Source: Chloroflexota bacterium | GTDB taxonomy: Bacteria; Chloroflexota; Anaerolineae; Ardenticatenales; Ardenticatenaceae | Assembly (NCBI GenBank): GCA_003520455.1 | Contig: DOUV01000591.1 | Coordinates: forward strand, 17,799 to 24,301 | Direction of reading: 5' to 3' | DNA: 6,503 nt | Part shown: positions 1 through 5,980 of the stretch, piece after piece | Layout: each line of letters starts with the position of its first letter | Position numbering within the stretch: the stretch's first letter is position 1 | Notes under the pieces: generated by a model | Seen by the model: only the letters and a program-made list of their open reading frames with translations | Database searches by the model: none | Told to the model about the DNA's origin: nothing | Made by a program: the position numbers and the translations under genes

Positions 1-455
1 GCGCCGAACTGCCGCGCAGCAACGACGGCGCCTGGGCGAGCCGGACGGTGGAGCTTGAAGGTTTTGTTTCCAGTAACGCGGCCTTCCCGTCCATGACAGA
101 TCTGAAGGTGGCCGGCGAGAACGTAGTGTTGACCCACGCCGCCGTTGAGGTCGCTGCCTCGGCCGCACCTGTCGCCCCGACGCCCGAGCCATCGTCTTCG
201 CCCGTAGCGCCGACTGTTCAGCCGTCGCCGTCGTCAACCATCGCGCCGGCGGCGACCGCCAGTCCCTCCCCGACGCAGGCCACCGGCCAGCTTCCAACCG
301 AAGGAACACCTGAGGCGGTGGCCCTCGCCACACGCGTGGCGGAGATGGACGTGCGCCTTGGCCATCTCGAGCAGCGCCAATCCGCTGTTGAACGGCTGCT
401 GGATCACCTGGAACAAATTCTGACCGAGGGCCTCCAGCGCCTGACATCCAACTAA
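1..455 (+). CDS. C-terminal part of an unidentified protein with Pro/Ser/Thr-rich linker and coiled-coil tail (5' end outside window)
   Basis: The frame is open from base 3 to the TAA at 453-455 with no stop, so the gene enters from the left and 150 residues are visible. Three parts can be seen. The first is a stretch of about 50 residues with beta-strand character, ending near DLKVAGENVVLTHAAVEV. The second is a low-complexity linker of about 45 residues dominated by Pro, Ser, Ala and Thr. The third is a C-terminal helix of about 45 residues, rich in Leu, Glu, Arg and Gln with heptad-like spacing (around VRLGHLEQRQSAVERLLDHL), which should form a coiled coil. This resembles a folded domain tethered through a flexible linker to an oligomerising helix, but I do not recognise the family and assign no function. 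A GTG at 48 would be an internal start, but the open frame upstream and the lack of a ribosome site argue for a longer gene. A strong terminator follows, so it ends its transcription unit. Confidence 0.7.
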   Translation, partial: AELPRSNDGAWASRTVELEGFVSSNAAFPSMTDLKVAGENVVLTHAAVEVAASAAPVAPTPEPSSSPVAPTVQPSPSSTIAPAATASPSPTQATGQLPTEGTPEAVALATRVAEMDVRLGHLEQRQSAVERLLDHLEQILTEGLQRLTSN

Positions 456-464
456 GCCTCCCTC

Positions 465-505
465 AAGGCTCGGCTGGCTCCAGGGAGCGCCAGCCGAGCC
501 TTTTT
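465..505 (+). terminator. Rho-independent terminator after the first gene
   Basis: A perfect 14-bp stem pairs 465-478 (AAGGCTCGGCTGGC) with 489-502. The loop is 10 nt and the 3' arm runs into TTTTT at 501-505. It begins 10 bases after the TAA of the upstream gene and separates that gene from the next transcription unit. Confidence 0.92.
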
Positions 506-592
506 ACTTCCTCGGCGCTTCTGTATTCAATTCGCTCATATTGGAGTCCCGTGCGCGACCACACCGCTCCGAGAGCACACCGACGTGATACC

Positions 593-621
593 TGATGCGT
601 GACGGAATTACTCACGCATCA
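593..621. repeat. Perfect 10-bp inverted repeat, 9-nt spacer, possible operator
   Basis: TGATGCGTGA (593-602) is exactly reverse-complemented at 612-621 around CGGAATTAC. A further ACGTGAT at 583-589 is complementary to ATCACGT at 618-624, so the left side offers two alternative partners for the right arm. No T-run follows, so it is not an ordinary intrinsic terminator. It lies about 85 bases upstream of the -35 box of the next promoter. It could be a regulator binding site; which regulator is unknown. Confidence 0.5.
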
Positions 622-705
622 CGTGCCGCCTTTCCGAGGGTGCCGTGGCAGGGCACGCTCTTCCATATGAGCGATTCAATCAACAGAAATTCGGAACTTT
701 ACTCC

Positions 706-734
706 TTGTGACTTTAATCATATCGGCCTATACT
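706..734 (+). promoter_or_regulatory. Sigma-70-type promoter for the secreted dockerin protein (and probably surE)
   Basis: The -35 box is TTGTGA (706-711, four of six consensus bases). The spacer is exactly 17 nt and the -10 box is TATACT (729-734, five of six). Transcription would start near 741, leaving a leader of about 80 nt before the ATG at 824. The area is AT-rich compared with its surroundings. The predicted start site also argues against translation beginning at the in-frame GTG at 749, which would leave only about 8 nt of leader. Confidence 0.6.
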
Positions 735-750
735 TTGTCTCGTTTGTAGT

Positions 751-773
751 GCGGGCAATTTCCATTTGCCCGC
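751..773 (+). other. Stem-loop at the 5' end of the predicted leader
   Basis: GCGGGCAA (751-758) pairs perfectly with TTGCCCGC (766-773) around a 7-nt loop, about 10 nt after the predicted transcription start. A hairpin so near the 5' end commonly protects an mRNA from 5'-end-dependent decay, which is relevant because the window encodes RNase J, a 5'-exonuclease family. That role is inference. The octamer CCATTTGC lies in the loop and 3' arm (762-769) and recurs at 790-797. Confidence 0.45.
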
Positions 774-808
774 TGTCGAGTGTCCCTTGCCATTTGCGGT
801 GTAGCGGT

Positions 809-814
809 GAAGGA
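809..814 (+). promoter_or_regulatory. Ribosome binding site fixing the start of the dockerin protein at 824
   Basis: GAAGGA lies 9 nt upstream of the ATG at 824. The longer in-frame alternative, GTG at 749, has no such site and falls almost on the predicted transcription start. Translation from 824 also puts a normal signal peptide at the N-terminus. Confidence 0.75.
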
Positions 815-823
815 ATTCGCTCG

Positions 824-2479
824 ATGACCACTCTCCAGGCGGTGCGCCGTTTGGGAGGAGCGACGCTGGTTCTCATGGCACTGGCCTCCGCGGTTCTACC
901 GATTCTGGCACAGTCGCCCATGCCCGCCGAGCGCCCGACTCCGACCCCCTTCGATGGAGTTCGCTCTATACACCAGACTCCAGTCGTTCCAGCCAGGCAG
1001 CAACAAAGCGAACCCAACGTGCTACCCGGCCCGAAGCCAGACCTGCCGCAGATTCCCTGCGACCCGCTCAATCTCGTTCGTACTCTGACCCAACCCGACC
1101 TCTGTGGGGCCACCTTCAAAGACTCCCAGGAGGGACGTGTCAACAAGGCGAACATCTACAACACTGATCCGCCCTGCGCTGATTGCCACGATGCGAACGA
1201 GGCCGTTTACACGCTCGACGTAGATCAACCGACTCGATTCGGCGCGGGGCTCTTCGACTTTTCTGACAACGGACCCTGGGGGCTCTTTCTATTGCCTGAA
1301 AGCTGTCGCGCCGACCAGGCGCTCGCCGGCACTGATAATTTCAACACGGGTTTGCGGCTTCTCTTGCCCGGTCGTTACTATCTCGTTGTTGATACCTGGA
1401 CGCTCAATGGGCGCTTCCAACTCAGTACTGCCTGCCCGTTCGCCGCGCCCGAGGTCGATCTCCCGGCGCTCCCCACGACGGGGACGACCATCACAGGCAA
1501 CAACAGCAGCGGGCAGAATCGGGTTGCCTGGTATGGCACCCACCCAAAGATCGGCGGCGTCTGTTCGACCACTACGAACCAGACGGCACCTGAGGTCGTA
1601 TACACTTTGGACGTTCGCCAGACCCAACAAGTGGGTATCACGCTGACGATTCAGGCCGCCGCGAACTTGAATCTCTTCTTGCTGCGGAGCTACGCCAACG
1701 TTGATTGTATGGCGATGGGCGCCCAGAGTGAGAACATCGAGACAATCAGCCGGGTGCTCGATCCTGGACGCTACTACGTGGTGGTCGACGGCACTGCTGG
1801 TGCTACCGCCAATTTTACGTTGCAGGCGACGGTGGGCAGCACCGTGACATCGCAACGCGTCCAGCCTCTCCCACAACCACTGGCCTGCAATACCACCGTC
1901 AGCGGAGATACGTCTGAACCGGGGCTTCTCAACAACGCCAATCACTATAGTTGCCTCGGCTACGACATGCCCGAGCCGGAGATGGCGTATCGCTTCACGT
2001 TGCCCGCGACTACCACCGTCTCGCTCTTGATGACGCCGACGGCCGATTTCGACTACGTCAACATCCAGCGGCAGGTTGATCTCTTCCTCCTGGGCGATAC
2101 TTCTGCCAATAGTTGCCTCACATTCAGCAACAATACCAAGGACCGCAACTACCCCCCGGCTGCCGATTGGATCCAGCGCACCCTCAGCCCGGGCACCTAT
2201 TACGCAGTCGTTGATGGTTCTCTCTCGCCGTACGAGAACCGGATGCCATTCGAACTGAGCCTTTCGTGCCGCGCTGAAGGGGACTCGAGCCTCAACGCCG
2301 ACTGCGCCCGTGCTGATCTGAACGGCGATGGGCGCGTGACCGCGGTGGATTTGCAGCAGATCGCGGCTGAGTGGCCAACTGCAGCTGTCGACCTGAGCGG
2401 CGACGGCCATTCCAATGTGATCGATCTGATGTGGGCAGCCCGCTTTTGGAATCAAAGTTGCTACACAGCTTCCAACTGA
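824..2479 (+). CDS. Secreted protein with three PPC-like beta-sandwich repeats and a C-terminal dockerin-type calcium-binding domain
   Basis: The product has 551 residues. Residues 1-29 form a signal peptide: R8-R9, a hydrophobic core, and likely cleavage after A29 in PILA|QS. A Pro-rich segment follows to about residue 90. Three diverged repeats then lie at about 93-204, 216-336 and 355-482. Each has an early (A/V)YTLDV- or AYRFTL-like strand and ends with PG-x-YY-x-VVD (182-190, 314-322, 456-464), which suggests bacterial pre-peptidase C-terminal (PPC)-like beta-sandwiches. The tail carries two dockerin/EF-hand-like loops with the D-x-N/S-x-D-G-x6-D pattern: D498 to D509 (DLNGDGRVTAVD) and D523 to D534 (DLSGDGHSNVID). 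By my count the mature protein has 14 cysteines, consistent with disulfides outside the cytoplasm. There is no peptidase domain, membrane anchor or LPxTG motif. It is probably a secreted binding or adhesion protein; the ligand is unknown. surE follows after 28 bases, so co-transcription is possible without implying a shared role. Confidence 0.85.
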   Translation: MTTLQAVRRLGGATLVLMALASAVLPILAQSPMPAERPTPTPFDGVRSIHQTPVVPARQQQSEPNVLPGPKPDLPQIPCDPLNLVRTLTQPDLCGATFKDSQEGRVNKANIYNTDPPCADCHDANEAVYTLDVDQPTRFGAGLFDFSDNGPWGLFLLPESCRADQALAGTDNFNTGLRLLLPGRYYLVVDTWTLNGRFQLSTACPFAAPEVDLPALPTTGTTITGNNSSGQNRVAWYGTHPKIGGVCSTTTNQTAPEVVYTLDVRQTQQVGITLTIQAAANLNLFLLRSYANVDCMAMGAQSENIETISRVLDPGRYYVVVDGTAGATANFTLQATVGSTVTSQRVQPLPQPLACNTTVSGDTSEPGLLNNANHYSCLGYDMPEPEMAYRFTLPATTTVSLLMTPTADFDYVNIQRQVDLFLLGDTSANSCLTFSNNTKDRNYPPAADWIQRTLSPGTYYAVVDGSLSPYENRMPFELSLSCRAEGDSSLNADCARADLNGDGRVTAVDLQQIAAEWPTAAVDLSGDGHSNVIDLMWAARFWNQSCYTASN

Positions 2480-2507
2480 GCCTCTGCTGCCACTCCCAGG
2501 AGCCTGA

Positions 2508-3356
2508 ATGACCGAACCACCCCTGATCATCGTCACCAACGACGATGGGATCGCCTCACCAGGATTGCGCGCCGCCGTAGGGGCCGTCCACTCCTTGGGC
2601 GAGCTTCTCGTGGTGGCGCCGAAACGCCAGCAAACTGGGGCTGGCCGCTCGCTTCCGCCCACCACTGACCCCTTCGAGCCCTACCCGATCCGGTTGCCCG
2701 ACGGAACCGAGATCGCCGGGTTTACTGTTGATACCAGTCCCGCCCACGTCGTACGGCGCGGGATTTTGCTTCTGGCCCCCCGGCCCCCGGCGCTGCTGGT
2801 CTCCGGAATCAACTACGGTGAGAATGTTGGCGTCGGCGTGACGATCAGTGGGACGGTTGGGGCGGCCATCGAGGGCGCGACCCTCGGGGTGCCGGCACTC
2901 GCGATTTCGCTCGAGACAGACATCGAGCACCACACGAGCCATGACGAATCGGTAGATTTTCGCGCGGCGGCGTTTTTCACGCAGGTCTTCGCCCGGGCGT
3001 TGCTTGAGTTTACACTGCCCCCTCACACCGACCTGCTCAAAGTGGATGTGCCGCGCCACGCAACGCCCGAGACGCCCTGGCGGCTCACCCGCGTGTCACG
3101 CCAGAACTACTTCCGTTCGATCGTCGTCGAGGCGGAGAATGGGCGTGCGATCAAGGGGTACACTCGGGAGATTGATTTCAACCGTCTCGAGCCGGATTCC
3201 GATATCCATGCGCTCGTGGTGGATCACGTCGTCTCGGTCAGCCCGATGACCGTGGATTTGACTGCCTGGGCTGACCGGAGGATCATGTGGCGGGAGTTGC
3301 AGGTCCACCTGCCCCCGAGCGTGCCCAATGCCCCACCCCACCGGCCCCACAACTGA
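2508..3356 (+). CDS. surE: SurE family 5'/3'-nucleotidase (survival protein)
   Basis: This 282-residue protein matches the SurE phosphatase family, metal-dependent cytoplasmic enzymes that dephosphorylate nucleoside monophosphates and sometimes short polyphosphate. Visible signatures are IIVTNDDGIASPGL (residues 7-20, metal ligands D12 and D13), VVAPKRQQTGAG (35-46), VSGINYGENVGVGVTISGTV (98-117, metal ligand N102), LKVDVP (177-182) and the C-terminal EPDSDIHALVVDHVVSVSPM (228-247). Two differences stand out. The ligand serine of the usual QSG/RSG motif is T43, and the common Tyr before SGTV is I114. Threonine keeps the hydroxyl, so activity is plausible. Length is slightly above the usual 250-260, through a Pro-rich tail. 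The start is supported by AGGAG (2498-2502), 5 nt before the ATG. There is no adjacent pcm, its partner in some Proteobacteria. It may be co-transcribed with the secreted protein upstream and it converges with rnj. Confidence 0.95.
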   Translation: MTEPPLIIVTNDDGIASPGLRAAVGAVHSLGELLVVAPKRQQTGAGRSLPPTTDPFEPYPIRLPDGTEIAGFTVDTSPAHVVRRGILLLAPRPPALLVSGINYGENVGVGVTISGTVGAAIEGATLGVPALAISLETDIEHHTSHDESVDFRAAAFFTQVFARALLEFTLPPHTDLLKVDVPRHATPETPWRLTRVSRQNYFRSIVVEAENGRAIKGYTREIDFNRLEPDSDIHALVVDHVVSVSPMTVDLTAWADRRIMWRELQVHLPPSVPNAPPHRPHN

Positions 3357-3460
3357 CGGCTGCGGGGCGCATATCCATTTATGTCCGACCGGTTGACGCA
3401 GAAAACGGGAACCGTGATGACGGTGGGGCCGGAGTGATGGCGCGTCTCCCGCCGGATCGG

Positions 3461-3474
3461 GTGCCGGCCGGCAC
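3461..3474. repeat. 14-bp perfect palindrome between surE and rnj
   Basis: GTGCCGGCCGGCAC is its own reverse complement. As RNA on the + strand it could form a 5-bp stem with a GGCC loop followed by ATTTGT, which might give weak termination about 105 bases after surE. No protein-coding signal is evident in 3357-3519. Function is unproven. Confidence 0.35.
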
Positions 3475-3509
3475 ATTTGTGGGCGTTATGCAGGTCGCGC
3501 GTGGATCGG

Positions 3510-3553
3510 TAAATATAGAACAGCCCCCCGGCCAAGATTGACCGGGGGGCTGT
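3510..3553 (-). terminator. Intrinsic terminator for rnj, perhaps bidirectional
   Basis: A perfect 12-bp GC-rich stem pairs 3520-3531 (ACAGCCCCCCGG) with 3542-3553 around a 10-nt loop. Read on the - strand it begins 15 nt after the rnj stop and its 3' side continues TCTATATTT, a U-rich tail. Read on the + strand the tail is GTTGTGG, which is poor, so it mainly serves rnj. It may also block read-through from surE. Confidence 0.75.
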
Positions 3554-3568
3554 GTTGTGGAGGAGCGG

Positions 3569-5233
3569 TTAGACCGACTGAACTACCGGCAGAATAATCG
3601 GCCGGCGCTTGGTCTCATCGTAGAAGTAACGGTCGAGCGTCCGGCGCACGCGACTCTCAACAGCACTCGTGTCGCCCGGCTTAAAGCCATTGTTGCTGAT
3701 AGCTCCGAGAATCTGCTCCTCAGCGCTCGTGAGAAGCGTCTCGTTGTTGCGGACGTAGACGAAGCCGCGGGAGACGAGCTGTGGGCGGCCGATCGGTTGG
3801 CCCGTCTTGCCGTCGAGTGTCACGACAGCCACGACGAAGCCCTCACGGGCCAGGGCCTCACGGTCGCGCAGCACCACCGGCCCGATGTCTCCCACCACAC
3901 CACCGTCCACGAAGACCCAGCCGCCCGGTACGCGCTCGCCGAGGTGAGCGCTTTCCTCCTCGAGGAGCACGGTCTGCCCATTCTCGATGATAAAGATGTT
4001 GGAACGCGGGATCCCCATCTGCTCCCCGAGGCGGGCGTGCAACACCAGGTGCCGGTACTCTCCGTGGACCGGCACCAGGTACCGCGGTTGTAGCAGGCTG
4101 AGCATGAGCTTCATGTCCTCCTGCCCACCGTGTCCGCTCACGTGAATATCGGCCAGCCGGTCGTAGACCACGTCTGCCCCGATCCGGAAGAGGTTATCGA
4201 TCACGCGCGAGACGTTATCCTCATTACCAGGAATCGGGTGGGCGCTGATCACCACAGTATCGCCCGGCTCGATATTGACCTGGCGGTGGGTCCCGCTCGC
4301 CATGCGACTCAGGGCCGCGCTGGGCTCACCCTGCGAGCCCGTGACGAGGAGGACGACCTGCGCGTGGGGTCGCTGGAGAGCCTCCTCCAGCGAGACCATC
4401 ACGCCGGGGGGCACGTCCAGGTAGCCTAACTCCTGGGCGATCTGAACGTTCTGCGACATGCTGCGGCCGGTCACCGCAACCACCCGGTCGTGGTGGCGAG
4501 CAACCCGCAACACCTGCTGGACGCGGCTGAGCTGGCTCGCGAAGGTGGCGATGATGATGCGCCCCTGGGCCTCGTCGAAGACGTCTTCGAGGGCATCGGC
4601 CACCGTGCGCTCGCTGGGCGTGCCGCCACGTTTCTCCGCGCCGGTGCTGTCGCCGAAGAGGACCAACACGCCCTCGGCGCCCAGCCGGGCCAGGTGGGCC
4701 ACATCGGTTGGGCGGCCATCAATCGGTGTGTGGTCGAACTTGTAGTCGCCGGTTACGACGATCAGTCCAACAGGCGTGCGAATCGCGAGCGCGAGCGCAT
4801 CTGGGATGCTGTGGCTGACGCGAATCGGCTCGATCTCGAAGGGGCCGATGTGGAACCGGTCGCCCGCCTGGATCGTGTTGAGCTGGGTGCTTTGCAGCAA
4901 CTCGTGCTCTTGAAGTTTGACCTCGATGAGACCACGCGTCAGACGGCTGGCGTAGACCGGAACATCGACCAAACCATCCTTCAACAGGAACGGCAGCCCG
5001 CCGATGTGATCCTCGTGGCCGTGCGTCAGGACGATTCCTCGCACGAGATCTCGCTTGTCTTTGAGATAGCCCCAATCGGGAATGACGAGATCGACGCCGA
5101 ACTGGTCAGTCGTCGGGAACATGACGCCACAGTCCACGATGAGGATGTTGCGGCCATATTCGAAGGCCGTCATGTTCTTGCCGATCTCGCCGGCTCCGCC
5201 GAGCGGTATGATTTTGAGTGTATGGTTCGCCAT
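3569..5233 (-). CDS. rnj: Ribonuclease J (metallo-beta-lactamase / beta-CASP fold endo- and 5'-exoribonuclease)
   Basis: This 554-residue protein has the full RNase J architecture at the usual family length. The family matures and degrades mRNA and rRNA in the cytoplasm, from internal cuts or from the 5' end. The metallo-beta-lactamase core shows THGHEDHIGG (residues 70-79, zinc ligands H71, H73, D75, H76), SHSIPD (140-145, H141), TGDYKFD (161-167, D163) and PVHGEYRH (388-395, H390). The inserted beta-CASP domain contains FGDST (193-197), TFASQLSR (230-237) and GRSMSQN (256-262), with SGHGGQEDM (366-374) closing the site. The C-terminal domain (about 450-554) is the one used for dimerisation in characterised members. 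No catalytic residue is missing. The start is supported by AAAGGA about 5 nt before the ATG. The gene stands alone, with a predicted promoter at 5353-5382, a structured leader and its own terminator. No second RNase J gene is visible here. Confidence 0.97.
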   Translation of the reverse strand: MANHTLKIIPLGGAGEIGKNMTAFEYGRNILIVDCGVMFPTTDQFGVDLVIPDWGYLKDKRDLVRGIVLTHGHEDHIGGLPFLLKDGLVDVPVYASRLTRGLIEVKLQEHELLQSTQLNTIQAGDRFHIGPFEIEPIRVSHSIPDALALAIRTPVGLIVVTGDYKFDHTPIDGRPTDVAHLARLGAEGVLVLFGDSTGAEKRGGTPSERTVADALEDVFDEAQGRIIIATFASQLSRVQQVLRVARHHDRVVAVTGRSMSQNVQIAQELGYLDVPPGVMVSLEEALQRPHAQVVLLVTGSQGEPSAALSRMASGTHRQVNIEPGDTVVISAHPIPGNEDNVSRVIDNLFRIGADVVYDRLADIHVSGHGGQEDMKLMLSLLQPRYLVPVHGEYRHLVLHARLGEQMGIPRSNIFIIENGQTVLLEEESAHLGERVPGGWVFVDGGVVGDIGPVVLRDREALAREGFVVAVVTLDGKTGQPIGRPQLVSRGFVYVRNNETLLTSAEEQILGAISNNGFKPGDTSAVESRVRRTLDRYFYDETKRRPIILPVVQSV

Positions 5234-5261
5234 GCAATTCCTTTCAAATCGGTATGGGTCT

Positions 5262-5336
5262 GGCGCACGGCGATCAGCGAGCTGCGCATGGCGATCAAGA
5301 GACCCTGATCGCCACGCGCAGGGCGCCGATCGCCGC
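5262..5336 (-). promoter_or_regulatory. Structured leader of rnj: four related segments forming nested or alternative hairpins
   Basis: On the - strand the main hairpin pairs TGCGCGTGGCGATCA (5320-5306) with TGATCGCCATGCGCA (5297-5283): 15 bp including one G-U, with an 8-nt loop. A near copy of the 3' arm, TGATCGCCGTGCGCC (5276-5262), matches it at 13 of 15 positions and could replace it as partner of the 5' arm, using G-U pairs. A fourth segment, CGGCGATC (5335-5328), is exactly complementary to GATCGCCG (5275-5268) inside that copy, which allows an outer stem around the main hairpin. The element lies 29-103 nt before the rnj ATG, within the predicted leader. The single deviation in the main stem is A-C on the + strand but G-U on the - strand, which favours function in the rnj RNA. 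Regulation by this structure is inference. Confidence 0.55.
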
Positions 5337-5352
5337 AGGCCAGTCGTGTCTA

Positions 5353-5382
5353 TTTATGGAAGGCGCGGGTTGAAATTTCCAA
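5353..5382 (-). promoter_or_regulatory. Candidate promoter of rnj
   Basis: On the - strand, TTGGAA (5382-5377, four of six -35 bases) is separated by 18 nt from CATAAA (5358-5353, four of six -10 bases). Transcription would start near 5346, giving a leader of about 110 nt. Another good -35 (TTGACT, about 5419-5414) has no matching -10 at the right distance. An imperfect inverted repeat (GGCGC 5362-5366 with GCGCC 5389-5393, and inner GGTTG with CAACC) overlaps the promoter and could be a regulator site. Confidence 0.4.
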
Positions 5383-5518
5383 CCAATGGCGCCCTCCTCT
5401 TGTCGAGAGTCAAGGATTGAGGGCCGAGGCCCCTCTCCAGCCTCTCAACCTCTACTCTTATTGCTTTTGCACTTCCGCGGCTCGCGAACGACTGTTCGGG
5501 GTCGCAGCATGATGCAAT

Positions 5519-5550
5519 AAAAAGGCCCCGGCAGCACAGGCTGCGAGGCC
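5519..5550 (-). terminator. Rho-independent terminator of the cold-shock gene
   Basis: On the - strand GGCCTC-GCAGC (5550-5540) pairs with GCTGC-GGGGCC (5535-5524): 11 bp with one G-U and one bulged C around a CTGT loop, followed directly by TTTTTATT. It separates csp from rnj, which read in the same direction, so rnj needs its own promoter. Confidence 0.85.
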
Positions 5551-5696
5551 CCCGCGCTTCACACGCGGCGTGCCTGTCTGCCGGTCAGTCGTCAGAAGGA
5601 GGTGGTTGGCCCCGAGGGTCGTGGGCGCCTCTGGCGACGGGGTCGACGGGCGGCACGATTGTTTCTATGTGCGCAATGAGACGACGTGGTGCCTTG
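5551..5696 (-). other. 3' untranslated region of the cold-shock mRNA, with an anti-Shine-Dalgarno-like stretch
   Basis: This stretch of 146 bases between the csp stop and its terminator has no convincing gene on either strand. On the - strand it contains CCACCTCCTTCTG (5605-5593), which resembles the 3' end of 16S rRNA. Its last nine bases, CTCCTTCTG (5601-5593), are exactly complementary to the Shine-Dalgarno region of csp itself. A small GC-rich inverted repeat (CCGCG/CGCGG, about 5552-5567) lies next to the terminator. Confidence 0.4.
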
Positions 5697-5915
5697 CTAC
5701 ACGGTCGAGGCGCGTTTGACCTCTTTGGCTCGGAGGCCCTTCTCACCTCGAATCATCGTGAACTCGACGTGCGCACCCTCATCCAAAGAGCGGTAGCCTT
5801 CCATGACGATGTCCGAGTAGTGGACGAAAACGTCATCCCCCTGCTCAGGTTGGATGAATCCGTAGCCTTTGGCGTTGTTAAACCACTTGACAACGCCCTG
5901 TATACGATCCGACAT
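5697..5915 (-). CDS. csp: Cold-shock domain protein (CspA family RNA chaperone)
   Basis: This single-domain protein has 72 residues, close to the 65-70 typical of CspA-type nucleic-acid chaperones, which bind single-stranded RNA or DNA and melt RNA secondary structure. It begins MSDRIQGVVKWFNNAKGYGF. RNP1 is KGYGFI (16-21), RNP2 is VFVHYS (29-34), and W11, F12, F20, F30 and H32 supply the stacking surface. The second half has the family pattern MEGYRSLDEG (38-47) and ends in a basic KEVKRAS tail. The frame is open much further upstream (to 6107), but that extension has no homology-like character and overlaps the predicted promoter and leader. The ATG at 5915 is therefore the start, with AAGGAG 12 nt upstream, a rather long spacing. 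The gene is monocistronic, with its own promoter, long leader, 3' UTR and terminator. Growth-temperature control is likely from the family and the leader, but the protein could also be constitutive. Confidence 0.95.
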   Translation of the reverse strand: MSDRIQGVVKWFNNAKGYGFIQPEQGDDVFVHYSDIVMEGYRSLDEGAHVEFTMIRGEKGLRAKEVKRASTV

Positions 5916-5927
5916 GCCGCGACTGTT

Positions 5928-5933
5928 CTCCTT
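5928..5933 (-). promoter_or_regulatory. Shine-Dalgarno site of csp
   Basis: AAGGAG on the - strand, 12 nt before the ATG at 5915, within CAGAAGGAGAACAG. The spacing is longer than the usual 5-9 nt. The same stretch is complementary to two other parts of the predicted csp mRNA: CTGTTCT at 6073-6067 and CTCCTTCTG at 5601-5593. Confidence 0.7.
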
Positions 5934-5980
5934 CTGTTGCGTCAGCGAGCAACGTGGCGGCCGGCCTGAACCAGGGCAAC

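Noticed and set aside
1172..1191. CADCH in the secreted protein, matching the c-type heme-binding motif CxxCH
   Set aside because: It lies in a variable cysteine-containing loop of the first beta-sandwich repeat, aligned with a non-heme loop (GGVCSTT) in the second. There is no other cytochrome feature, such as a distal Met/His context or helical fold, so it is most likely chance.
1289..2665. 458-codon open frame on the - strand across the secreted protein and surE
   Set aside because: It spans two real genes and their junction, is rich in Arg, Gly and Ala without domain structure, and lacks a credible ribosome site. It is a reverse-strand shadow.
3381..3437. Short frame of 18 codons after surE (starts MSDRLTQKTG)
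   Set aside because: No ribosome binding site precedes it, it is too short to judge, and nothing suggests conservation.
4490..5308. 272-codon open frame on the + strand across rnj
   Set aside because: It is antisense to a fully conserved RNase J, its product resembles no family, and it reflects the GC-rich codon usage of rnj.
5594..5719. AGAAGGAGG on the + strand followed by a 37-codon TTG-start frame antisense to the csp 3' region
   Set aside because: The spacing to TTG is only about 3 nt, the product is low-complexity, and there is no promoter on that strand. The motif is better viewed as the complement of the csp ribosome site.
5930..5948. CTGACGCAACAGA near the csp start resembling the E. 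coli cspA cold box (TGACGTACAGA)
   Set aside because: It needs an insertion and a substitution to match and lies beside the Shine-Dalgarno site instead of at the 5' end of the leader.
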